Positions 1 through 5,651 of a stretch of DNA of 5,651 nucleotides are shown here, one piece after another. How positions within the stretch are numbered: position 1 is the first letter of the stretch; every line of letters begins with the position of its first letter. Location of the stretch: contig DUUS01000056.1 in NCBI GenBank assembly GCA_012841465.1, positions 1 through 5,651 on the forward strand, in the 5' to 3' direction. The stretch comes from Mollicutes bacterium (GTDB lineage Bacteria; Bacillota_I; Bacilli_A; RF39; UBA660). The translations under genes and the position numbers were made by a program. Below the pieces are notes generated by a model, which was not told the DNA's origin, did no database searches, and was given only the letters and a program-made list of their open reading frames with translations.

Positions 1-995
1 AAAGTTATTCCAGTAACTGGTAAAAGACCAATTACAACGGCTATGTTAAGTGCTGTTTGAAAGATTATTCCAAAGATTAAACCAAATGCTAAATACTTAC
101 CAAATAAATCATCTATATTAATGCTTATCTTAAGTACTTTATAAAATAAGTATAAATATAGTGAAGCTAATATTAAAATACTTAGAAAGCCAAATTCTTC
201 ACTTATAATCGCAAAGATAAAATCAGTCTGTGGCTCTGGAAGATAAAAGTGTTTTTGGATTGAATTACCTAAACCAAGACCAAATAACCCACCTGGTCCA
301 ATTGCATATAGACTTTGAATTATTTGAAACCCAGATCCTAAAGGGTCACTCCAAGGATTTAAAAAAGATACTATTCTAGCTATTCGATATGGTGCTGCTA
401 TTATTAAAAGTGCCATACCTATAAGTCCAAGTAACCCAGTATAAGCAAAGAAGTTTAATTTAATATTTGATGCATATATCATTCCGACTAGTGTTGCTAC
501 TATAACCATACCTGTTCCAAAATCTGGCTCTAGCATTATAAGAGCAAAAAATATTAGGATTACAAATAGAATTGGAAATGCACCCTTTTTAAAATCACTC
601 ATTTCTTTAACATTATTACTTAAATATTTAGCTGTGAATATTATTAAACCTATTTTAGCAAATTCACTAGGTTGTATTCCAAATGAACCTACTCCAAACC
701 AGCTTCTTGAACCGTTTCTTATTACTCCTATTCCAGGTATAAGGACAAGCCCTAATAATAAAAAGCAAACTAATAAAATTAAGTTTGCTTTTTTATAATA
801 TATTTTATAATCAATTTTAGACAGAATATACATTCCAATAAAACCAAGCACTACAAAGATACTTTGATGTCTTAAAAAATGAAGTGAATCATTAAACTTA
901 TATTCACTCCAAACATAAGAAGATGAATATACCATTAATAATCCAAATAAAGTTAAGATAACAGTAGGTATAATTATTCCATAACTTTTCTTCAT
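1..995 (-). CDS. ftsW: FtsW/SpoVE-type SEDS peptidoglycan glycosyltransferase (3' end beyond window)
   Basis: This is a polytopic membrane protein of the SEDS family, which polymerises lipid II into glycan strands together with a class B PBP. The frame is open from the ATG at 995 to the window edge, giving 331 complete codons. Hydrophobic segments fall near residues 7-25, 45-59, 71-87, 112-125, 137-154, 158-176, 182-201, 259-287 and 300-323; the family has ten, so the last one and the C-terminal tail (perhaps 35-60 residues) are missing. Family signatures are NGSRSWFGVG (W99), QPSEFAK (108-114), LEPDFGT (155-161), the long extracellular loop with NPWSDPLGSG (213-222), PEPQTDF with the Asp important for polymerase activity (D258), and GLLPVTG (323-329) just before the cut. 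An AAGGGGG ribosome site lies 5 nt before the start. It follows mraY by 21 bp and is probably co-transcribed. FtsW is preferred over RodA because of the mraY/PBP context; SpoVE cannot be told apart from FtsW here. Confidence 0.95.
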   Translation of the reverse strand, partial: MKKSYGIIIPTVILTLFGLLMVYSSSYVWSEYKFNDSLHFLRHQSIFVVLGFIGMYILSKIDYKIYYKKANLILLVCFLLLGLVLIPGIGVIRNGSRSWFGVGSFGIQPSEFAKIGLIIFTAKYLSNNVKEMSDFKKGAFPILFVILIFFALIMLEPDFGTGMVIVATLVGMIYASNIKLNFFAYTGLLGLIGMALLIIAAPYRIARIVSFLNPWSDPLGSGFQIIQSLYAIGPGGLFGLGLGNSIQKHFYLPEPQTDFIFAIISEEFGFLSILILASLYLYLFYKVLKISINIDDLFGKYLAFGLIFGIIFQTALNIAVVIGLLPVTGIT

Positions 996-1000
996 TAAAT

Positions 1001-1007
1001 CCCCCTT
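1001..1007 (-). promoter_or_regulatory. Ribosome binding site of ftsW
   Basis: The minus strand reads AAGGGGG, then ATTTA, then the ATG at 995. The G-rich run at 5 nt spacing supports this start over any internal Met. It fills much of the 21-bp mraY-ftsW gap, leaving no room for a separate promoter within the gap. Confidence 0.7.
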
Positions 1008-1016
1008 TTTTATATT

Positions 1017-2009
1017 CTATAACCAAACTCCGTAGATAATACCAAGCATTGCAAGTATTAGTCCGACTACCCAAAATAATTTAACGATATCAGTTTCGAT
1101 CCAGCCCAGTTCTTCAAAGTGATGATGAAGTGGTGCTTTTTTAAATACTTTTTTATTATATTTTCTAATTGCGATTATTTGAATTAAACTTGAAAGAGTT
1201 TCAACTACAAATACTCCACCAATTAATAATAGTGATACCTCGTGTCTGGTTAAAATTGCGATTGTAGCCAAGGCTCCCCCTAAGGCAAGTGATCCAGTAT
1301 CTCCCATAAAGACTTTAGCAGGATGAGTATTAAATACTAAAAATCCTAGTAAACTTCCAATTAGTACAAATGAGAAGATTGCTATTTCTTGATAACCTAC
1401 TAGCCAAGACGTTCCCCAGGCTATTAATCCATAAGCAAGAAATGCCATTACTGAAAGACCACCACATAGACCATCTAATCCATCAGATATATTAACCGCA
1501 TTGGTTGTTCCAACAAGTACTAGTAATATAAAGATTCCATATAACCATCCTAGTTCAATATCTAAATTTAAGAAACTAATTATTAAACTTGATTCACCAC
1601 CATTATGTTTAAATATTACATAAAACACAATTGCAATTATAGTTTGATATATAAGTTTTTTAATTGTTGATAGACCTTTGTTATTTTTATATTTAATCTT
1701 TTTATAATCATCAATAAAACCTAAAAGAGCATAAGCAATAAAAACAAATAATAATATTGCTAAATTAGATGTAAAATCAATACTTCCTCTTAAATATAAA
1801 AGAATCATTATAATTATAGTTGGAACTATAAAGATAAGTCCTCCAAGTGTTGGAGTTCCATCTTTAGCTAAGTGTCTTTTATTTATTAACCGGCTAACTG
1901 TTTGCCCCATCTTTAATTTTCTTAATACTGGAATAAACATCACTGCTGCAATCAAAGATAAAATAAATCCAAGCATAAGTCCTAATACTGATTTTGCTAA
2001 TATTAACAT
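1017..2009 (-). CDS. mraY: Phospho-N-acetylmuramoyl-pentapeptide transferase (MraY)
   Basis: MraY transfers phospho-MurNAc-pentapeptide from the UDP precursor to undecaprenyl phosphate at the inner face of the membrane, making lipid I. The protein has 330 residues, the normal length, and is full length from ATG to TAG. It is hydrophobic throughout, consistent with the family's ten-helix fold. Visible motifs are GTPTLGG (51-57), preceded by K49 at the conserved nucleotide-contacting Lys position; the Asp pair in FIDDYKK (D100, D101); NAVNISDGLDGL (170-181, with D176 and D179); FNTHPAKVFMGDTGSLALGG (226-245, with D237); and the histidine triplet HHHFE (295-299). The end, VWL, resembles Bacillus MraY. 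One oddity is that the loop before GTPT lacks the usual IRxxGP stretch and reads VSRLIN (residues 38-43). It lies 49 bp after the PBP gene and 21 bp before ftsW, with no murD in between. The start is supported by AGAGGTG at 5 nt spacing. Confidence 0.97.
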   Translation of the reverse strand: MLILAKSVLGLMLGFILSLIAAVMFIPVLRKLKMGQTVSRLINKRHLAKDGTPTLGGLIFIVPTIIIMILLYLRGSIDFTSNLAILLFVFIAYALLGFIDDYKKIKYKNNKGLSTIKKLIYQTIIAIVFYVIFKHNGGESSLIISFLNLDIELGWLYGIFILLVLVGTTNAVNISDGLDGLCGGLSVMAFLAYGLIAWGTSWLVGYQEIAIFSFVLIGSLLGFLVFNTHPAKVFMGDTGSLALGGALATIAILTRHEVSLLLIGGVFVVETLSSLIQIIAIRKYNKKVFKKAPLHHHFEELGWIETDIVKLFWVVGLILAMLGIIYGVWL

Positions 2010-2014
2010 TTCAA

Positions 2015-2021
2015 CACCTCT
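2015..2021 (-). promoter_or_regulatory. Ribosome binding site of mraY
   Basis: AGAGGTG on the minus strand lies 5 nt (TTGAA) before the ATG at 2009. It matches the AGGAGGTG consensus well and fixes the mraY start. Confidence 0.75.
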
Positions 2022-2025
2022 TAAC

Positions 2026-2045
2026 CATTATACTACCATATAATG
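2026..2045. repeat. Perfect 7-bp inverted repeat over the mraY promoter
   Basis: CATTATA (2026-2032) and TATAATG (2039-2045) are exact reverse complements separated by 6 bp (CTACCA). Each arm carries a TATAAT, one per strand; the minus-strand copy is the proposed -10 of mraY. It may be a dyad for a repressor, a weak hairpin, or chance in AT-rich DNA. There is no T-tract, so it is not a terminator. Confidence 0.4.
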
Positions 2046-2056
2046 CTTCTTGTAAA
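2027..2056 (-). promoter_or_regulatory. Candidate sigma-A-type promoter of mraY-ftsW
   Basis: The minus strand has TTTACA (2056-2051, five of six matches to TTGACA), an 18-bp spacer, and a perfect TATAAT (2032-2027). It lies in the gap between the PBP stop and the mraY start. A start of transcription about 7 nt downstream would fall near 2020. That gives a leader of only about 11 nt, and the ribosome site would sit at the very 5' end. This is tight but possible. AT-rich gaps produce TATAAT by chance, so the -35 match and spacing are the main support. If real, it would let mraY-ftsW be expressed apart from the PBP and kinase. Confidence 0.45.
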
Positions 2057-2058
2057 CA

Positions 2059-3963
2059 TCAATTTAGCATTAACTTTACAACACTACCCTCTTTTACTAA
2101 ATATCCACCATGAGGACTTTGATCAATTATTGTATTTCCAGTGCCACTATATTCAACTCTAAAGTTTTTTAAAATTTGTTTTACTTCCTTTACATCAAGC
2201 CCAATAACATTATCTAAATAAACATATTTTTCATCAAGCCAGGTATATGCTCTAGTCAGCTCGTTATTTACAGGTTTATAATCAAGATAATCAATAATAC
2301 TTAAAATAATGTTTTTAGCAACAGGTGCTGCTACTGTACCACCATACTGAGTTATTCCTTTAGGATTATCTATTGCTACATAGACAACATAATCAGGATT
2401 ATCTGCTGGAAAAATTCCCATAAAAGATAAGATGTAATTTCCAACCATATAAACGCCATTGTTTACTTTTTGAGCAGTTCCGGTTTTACCAGCAACTCGG
2501 TAATTTTCTATATAAGCATTTCTTCCAGTCCCATGAGCAACGACTGTCTCTAATGTATACTTAACCATCTCAGAAGTTTCCTCGCTAATAACATTTCTTA
2601 CAAACTTAGGTTTATTTAAAAGTACTACCTCATTTGTTTCAGGCTCACTAATACTTCTTACAATATATGGAGTATGGAGTTTTCCACCATTAATAGCCGC
2701 ACTAACCCCATTTACTTGCTGAAGTGCAGTAACACTTATACCTTGACCAAAAGCACTTGTAGCAGTTTCAATTGGTCCCATTCTATCAAGTGAAAATAAG
2801 ATTCCCGTACTTTCTCCATTAAGGTCTATTCCTGTTTTAGAACCAAAGCCAAATTTAAGTAAATAATCATGAAGTCTTTTTGTACCAAGTCTTTGTCCTA
2901 GGACTACAAAACCTGGGTTACATGAGTTTTGAACTACTTCTAAAAAAGTTTGACTACCATGACCCCCAGCTTTCCAGCATTTAATTCTCGCACTTTCTAC
3001 TGTAATAGAACCTGAATCATGAAAGTGGTCTTCAAATAAATTAACAGTCTTTTCTTCAAGAGAAGCCGCAACAGTAATTATCTTAAAAGTAGAACCTGGC
3101 TCAAATGTAGCCCATATTGGAAGATTACGATTAATAGTTTCAATATCATAATTTTGATAATTATTACTATCAAAATTTGGTCTTGAGCTCATTGCTATTA
3201 TTTCCGATGTATTTGGATCCATGACAAGGACTAAAGCTTGCTCTGGATTAAGTGAGAGCATTACATTATCAAGTTCTCTTTCAACCATTTCTTGAATTTT
3301 AACATCGATTGTTAAACCAATATTATTACCACCTACTGGTTTATTATATACTTCACTTAATTTAAGCCTATGACCTTTTCCGTCTGAATAATATTTAATA
3401 GCACCATCGTTTCCCCTTAAGTGATCATCATAAAACAACTCAATTCCAGATAAACCTTGATTATCAATTCCAACATAACCAAGAACATGTGATAGCATAG
3501 TTTCATAGGGATAATACCTTTTTGATTCTTTAACTAAATAAACACCATCAAAATTTAAATTATTAATCTTTTCCGCTATTTCATAACTAAGTCCCCTACC
3601 ATAGGGATGGATTCTTTCAATCGAACTTTTTTTATTTACAAATTTAAAAACATTTTCATAATCTGTATTAAGTATTTTAGCTAGCTCACTTGATACCTTT
3701 TCTTTATCATTAATTTGGTTAGGTATAACCACTACACTAGTTGTAGTTATATTATCAGCAAGCACTACACCATTTCGATCAAGAATAAGTCCCCTATCTG
3801 CTAGAATTGGAAGATTACGACTCCATAAACTATTAGCAAGCTCACTTAACTCACCAGATTTAAATACCTGAATATAAAACATCCTGATTACAATTGCTAA
3901 AAAAAAGAGCATTATAATTACAAAGGCTATATATAATCTCTTTTGAACCTCATAATAAAACAT
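2059..3963 (-). CDS. Class B penicillin-binding protein, peptidoglycan transpeptidase with one PASTA domain (SpoVD/PbpB/FtsI type)
   Basis: This is a D,D-transpeptidase that crosslinks stem peptides outside the membrane, normally in complex with a SEDS polymerase such as the FtsW encoded downstream. From the ATG at 3963 it has 634 residues. There is one membrane anchor near 10-31 after a short cytoplasmic tail. The PBP dimerisation domain follows, with RGLILDRNG (57-65) and GLSGIE (170-175). The transpeptidase domain starts near 215 and holds EPGSTFK with catalytic S291 and K294, the SCN motif S347-N349, and KTGT 493-496. A single PASTA domain lies near 583-634, with DNVIGLDVKEV, a QSP turn and a final VVKLML. 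All active-site motifs are intact. An ORF beginning at the TTG at 3975 would add four residues, but GGTGA sits 5 nt before the ATG, so ATG is chosen. SpoVD of B. subtilis has one PASTA domain and PBP2B has two; the cell division or sporulation role cannot be decided from sequence. murE, which usually follows, is absent. Confidence 0.95.
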   Translation of the reverse strand: MFYYEVQKRLYIAFVIIMLFFLAIVIRMFYIQVFKSGELSELANSLWSRNLPILADRGLILDRNGVVLADNITTTSVVVIPNQINDKEKVSSELAKILNTDYENVFKFVNKKSSIERIHPYGRGLSYEIAEKINNLNFDGVYLVKESKRYYPYETMLSHVLGYVGIDNQGLSGIELFYDDHLRGNDGAIKYYSDGKGHRLKLSEVYNKPVGGNNIGLTIDVKIQEMVERELDNVMLSLNPEQALVLVMDPNTSEIIAMSSRPNFDSNNYQNYDIETINRNLPIWATFEPGSTFKIITVAASLEEKTVNLFEDHFHDSGSITVESARIKCWKAGGHGSQTFLEVVQNSCNPGFVVLGQRLGTKRLHDYLLKFGFGSKTGIDLNGESTGILFSLDRMGPIETATSAFGQGISVTALQQVNGVSAAINGGKLHTPYIVRSISEPETNEVVLLNKPKFVRNVISEETSEMVKYTLETVVAHGTGRNAYIENYRVAGKTGTAQKVNNGVYMVGNYILSFMGIFPADNPDYVVYVAIDNPKGITQYGGTVAAPVAKNIILSIIDYLDYKPVNNELTRAYTWLDEKYVYLDNVIGLDVKEVKQILKNFRVEYSGTGNTIIDQSPHGGYLVKEGSVVKLMLN

Positions 3964-3968
3964 ATATA

Positions 3969-3973
3969 TCACC
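3969..3973 (-). promoter_or_regulatory. Ribosome binding site deciding the PBP start
   Basis: The minus strand reads GGTGATATATATG. GGTGAT matches the GGTGAT part of the AAGGAGGTGATC complement of the 16S rRNA tail and is well spaced for the ATG at 3963. The alternative TTG at 3975 and GTG at 3972 overlap or abut this site, so neither can use it. This supports a 634-residue protein rather than 638. Confidence 0.6.
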
Positions 3974-3977
3974 AATT

Positions 3978-3999
3978 TAAATATATGCTTCTATATTTA
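3978..3999. repeat. Perfect 8-bp AT-only inverted repeat between kinase and PBP genes
   Basis: TAAATATA (3978-3985) and TATATTTA (3992-3999) are exact reverse complements around a 6-nt loop. In the transcript this would form a weak all-AU hairpin ending about 4 nt before the PBP ribosome site. With no G-C pair and no following U-tract, it is not a convincing terminator, so read-through from the kinase gene into the PBP gene is plausible. Chance is a real alternative in AT-rich sequence. Confidence 0.35.
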
Positions 4000-4004
4000 T
4001 TAAA

Positions 4005-5651
4005 TTATAAAAATTTCTTTAAAATAGACTCTAAGTCTTTTCGATTAATTGGTTTTGCTAGATATTCATCAAAACCACGTTTCATATAAACATCTCTTGA
4101 ATCACTTTCAACATTAGCAGTTAAAACCACTATAGGAACGCGGTATCCTCTTTCTTTTAAGTAATTCATCATTTCAGTTCCCGTCATATGAGGCATCATT
4201 TCATCTGCTAAAAGTAAATCAAACTTTTCACCACTATTTATTAAATCAATACATTCTTTACCACTACTAGCAAGTACTACCTGGCACTCATATTCTTTTA
4301 AGAATCTTTCTGCTACTTTTAAATTCATTTTGTTATCATCAATTATAAGAATCTTTTTATTTTTTAAATTAAAATCTTTATCATCTTCAGATTCTATTTC
4401 AGAATTATATATAGTAGTTTCTTTACTTATTTTTTGATCTAAAGTAACTGTAAATTTAGAACCTTTTCCATAGACACTTTGAACAACTATATTACCATTC
4501 ATAGCTTCAATTAAATGTTTAGTTATAGCAAGACCAAGACCTGTTCCTTCAGTAGTTGTGTTTTTCTCTTGATCTAAACGATCAAATTTTTTAAATAAAT
4601 TATCTATTTTATCTGGTTTTATTCCTCTACCTGTATCTTCTACTGATATAATTAAGCGGCATATTTTATCTTTATTTATACCATTAATAGTTAAAGTACT
4701 ACTTCCTTCACTTGTATATTTAACCGCATTAGTTAAAAGATTAATAAGGATTTTCTTTATACTTGAGGCATCACCATATAAAGATGATGGAAGATCAGGT
4801 GCTATTTCAATAATAAAATCAAGATTTTTTTCTTTAAAACGATATTCCATTACTCTAATAATACTATTAAATACTTCATAGGGATTATAAACTGAATTAA
4901 TTATTTCAACATTACCTGATTCTATTTTAGACATATCAAGAACATTACCGACAATATCTAAAAGTATTTTAGAAGCGTTCATAATGTCTTTCGCATTTTC
5001 TTTAGATTCATCTAAAGAATTTGCTTCAACATTTAACTCGCTTAATCCTACTATAGTATTAAGAGGAGTTCTTATTTCATGACTCATACTTGATAAAAAG
5101 TCTGATTTAGCTCGGTTAGCTTTCTCAGCTTGTTCTTTAGCAAGCTGCATTTCATTAACTAACTTAAGATCAGGATTTTCAATTGTATGAAACATAATTA
5201 AGTTTACAAAAGCGATAATTGCTGAAACTAAATCAAGATCTGGAAGAATAAATCTTAAAGCAAAAACTATAATCATTAATATCATAAATATTAAAAATGG
5301 GATTACTTTTTCATTTACTTGTTTTCGGTTTAAAATAATAACTACATTACAAGCAACGATAAATGAAGCAAGAACTATATAAAGAATACTTAAAGAAGTA
5401 CCTTCAATATCCATAAGCTCGGGACTAATAATAATATTTATCTTAGTAAATAACATCAAGACCCAGGAAATACCTATATAGATAAAGGCAATATTTTTTA
5501 CCTTTTTAGTAACTTTATCACTATAATTTATACCAACTAAATATACAAATAATAAACATATCCATATTAATAAAAGTAAAAAGTAAGTTTTATTTAAAAT
5601 AATTAATATAAATTCAAAAAACACTGGACTAACATAAAATTTATAAGAAAG
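4005..5651 (-). CDS. Membrane-bound hybrid sensor histidine kinase with C-terminal receiver domain (5' end beyond window)
   Basis: This is a two-component signalling kinase; its stimulus is unknown. The frame runs open from the TAA at 4007-4005 to the window edge, 548 codons. A GTG at 5624 has no ribosome site, so the true start probably lies outside. Numbering from that GTG, hydrophobic segments lie near 5-32, 44-60, 77-99, 106-127 and 130-146, forming a polytopic sensor with no large outside domain. A coiled-coil-like stretch (153-175) leads to the DHp helix with SHEIRTPLN (phospho-acceptor H182). The ATPase domain has N299 in NLLTNAVKYT, DTGRGI (330-335), the F-box (F344/F347) and GTGLGL (360-365). 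A linker of about 25 mostly polar residues joins the receiver (423-539), which has D429/D430, phospho-acceptor D474 in ADEMMP, T502 and K524. All catalytic residues are present. There is no HPt domain, so phosphate would need an unseen partner or be used for self-control. It ends 41 bp before the PBP gene on the same strand. Confidence 0.92.
   Translation of the reverse strand, partial: LSYKFYVSPVFFEFILIILNKTYFLLLLIWICLLFVYLVGINYSDKVTKKVKNIAFIYIGISWVLMLFTKINIIISPELMDIEGTSLSILYIVLASFIVACNVVIILNRKQVNEKVIPFLIFMILMIIVFALRFILPDLDLVSAIIAFVNLIMFHTIENPDLKLVNEMQLAKEQAEKANRAKSDFLSSMSHEIRTPLNTIVGLSELNVEANSLDESKENAKDIMNASKILLDIVGNVLDMSKIESGNVEIINSVYNPYEVFNSIIRVMEYRFKEKNLDFIIEIAPDLPSSLYGDASSIKKILINLLTNAVKYTSEGSSTLTINGINKDKICRLIISVEDTGRGIKPDKIDNLFKKFDRLDQEKNTTTEGTGLGLAITKHLIEAMNGNIVVQSVYGKGSKFTVTLDQKISKETTIYNSEIESEDDKDFNLKNKKILIIDDNKMNLKVAERFLKEYECQVVLASSGKECIDLINSGEKFDLLLADEMMPHMTGTEMMNYLKERGYRVPIVVLTANVESDSRDVYMKRGFDEYLAKPINRKDLESILKKFL

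Noticed and set aside
1..995. RodA rather than FtsW for the first gene
   Set aside because: The SEDS motifs alone are shared, but position after a PASTA PBP and mraY in dcw order fits FtsW/SpoVE; RodA normally lies elsewhere.
2010..2058. Read-through of the PBP TGA as Trp (genetic code 4)
   Set aside because: The PASTA domain ends naturally at the TGA, the Trp codons checked are TGG, and no gene has an internal in-frame TGA. An mraY ribosome site and start follow directly.
3964..3975. Alternative PBP start at the TTG (3975), giving 638 residues
   Set aside because: The TTG and following GTG overlap or abut the GGTGAT ribosome site that is well placed for the ATG at 3963, and no other Shine-Dalgarno sequence lies upstream of them.
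3978..3999. Rho-independent terminator after the kinase gene
   Set aside because: The stem is only A-T pairs and no T-tract follows on the minus strand, so it would not terminate well.
4004..4009. Perfect TATAAT on the minus strand overlapping the kinase stop codon, as a promoter for the PBP gene
   Set aside because: No acceptable -35 hexamer is found at 16-19 bp spacing. The sequence is partly forced by the codons for Leu and the TAA stop, so chance explains it.
1..5651. Plus-strand genes, mobile elements, CRISPR arrays or RNA genes
   Set aside because: Four well-recognised minus-strand genes cover nearly all bases, the gaps are 49 bp or less, and no repeat array, transposase or tRNA-like fold was seen.

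Overview
The window is AT-rich (roughly 30% G+C by eye), and every gene found lies on the minus strand, so transcription runs from the right edge to the left edge. In transcription order there is a membrane-bound hybrid sensor histidine kinase (5' end off the window), a class B penicillin-binding protein with one C-terminal PASTA domain (SpoVD/PbpB type), MraY (the lipid I synthase) and FtsW/SpoVE (the SEDS glycan polymerase, 3' end off the window). Coding density is very high. The gaps are 41, 49 and 21 bp, no stretch over 300 bases lacks a gene, and I see no RNA gene, mobile element, CRISPR array or plus-strand gene.

The organism looks like a low-GC Gram-positive bacterium of the Bacillota (Bacilli/Erysipelotrichia or a walled relative of the Mollicutes). 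The base composition fits. The PASTA-bearing PBP is a Gram-positive trait, and MraY has a Bacillus-like C-terminus ending in VWL. The ribosome binding sites match the 3' end of Bacillus-type 16S rRNA. Trp is written TGG in the codons I checked, no gene contains an in-frame TGA, and the PBP gene ends naturally at TGA. This supports genetic code 11 and argues against the TGA=Trp mycoplasmas. A finer placement would be a guess.

The three left-hand genes are a slice of the division and cell wall (dcw) cluster. MraY makes lipid I from UDP-MurNAc-pentapeptide and undecaprenyl phosphate. After MurG completes lipid II and it is flipped outward, FtsW polymerises the glycan and the PBP crosslinks the peptides. 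In Bacillus the matching stretch reads spoVD-murE-mraY-murD-spoVE. Here murE and murD are absent from their usual slots, leaving only the three membrane-associated proteins.

The kinase directly upstream of the PBP is not a standard dcw member. It has a polytopic N-terminal membrane domain, a coiled coil, DHp and ATPase domains and a C-terminal receiver. Its position raises the possibility of a link to envelope synthesis, but nothing in the sequence proves one. A good sigma-A-like promoter with an overlapping palindrome lies just before mraY. A short motif (AGAAGCAT followed by AT-rich sequence) occurs in both the kinase-PBP and PBP-mraY gaps. I found no clearly new system here; the reduced cluster and the adjacent kinase are the points most worth following up.
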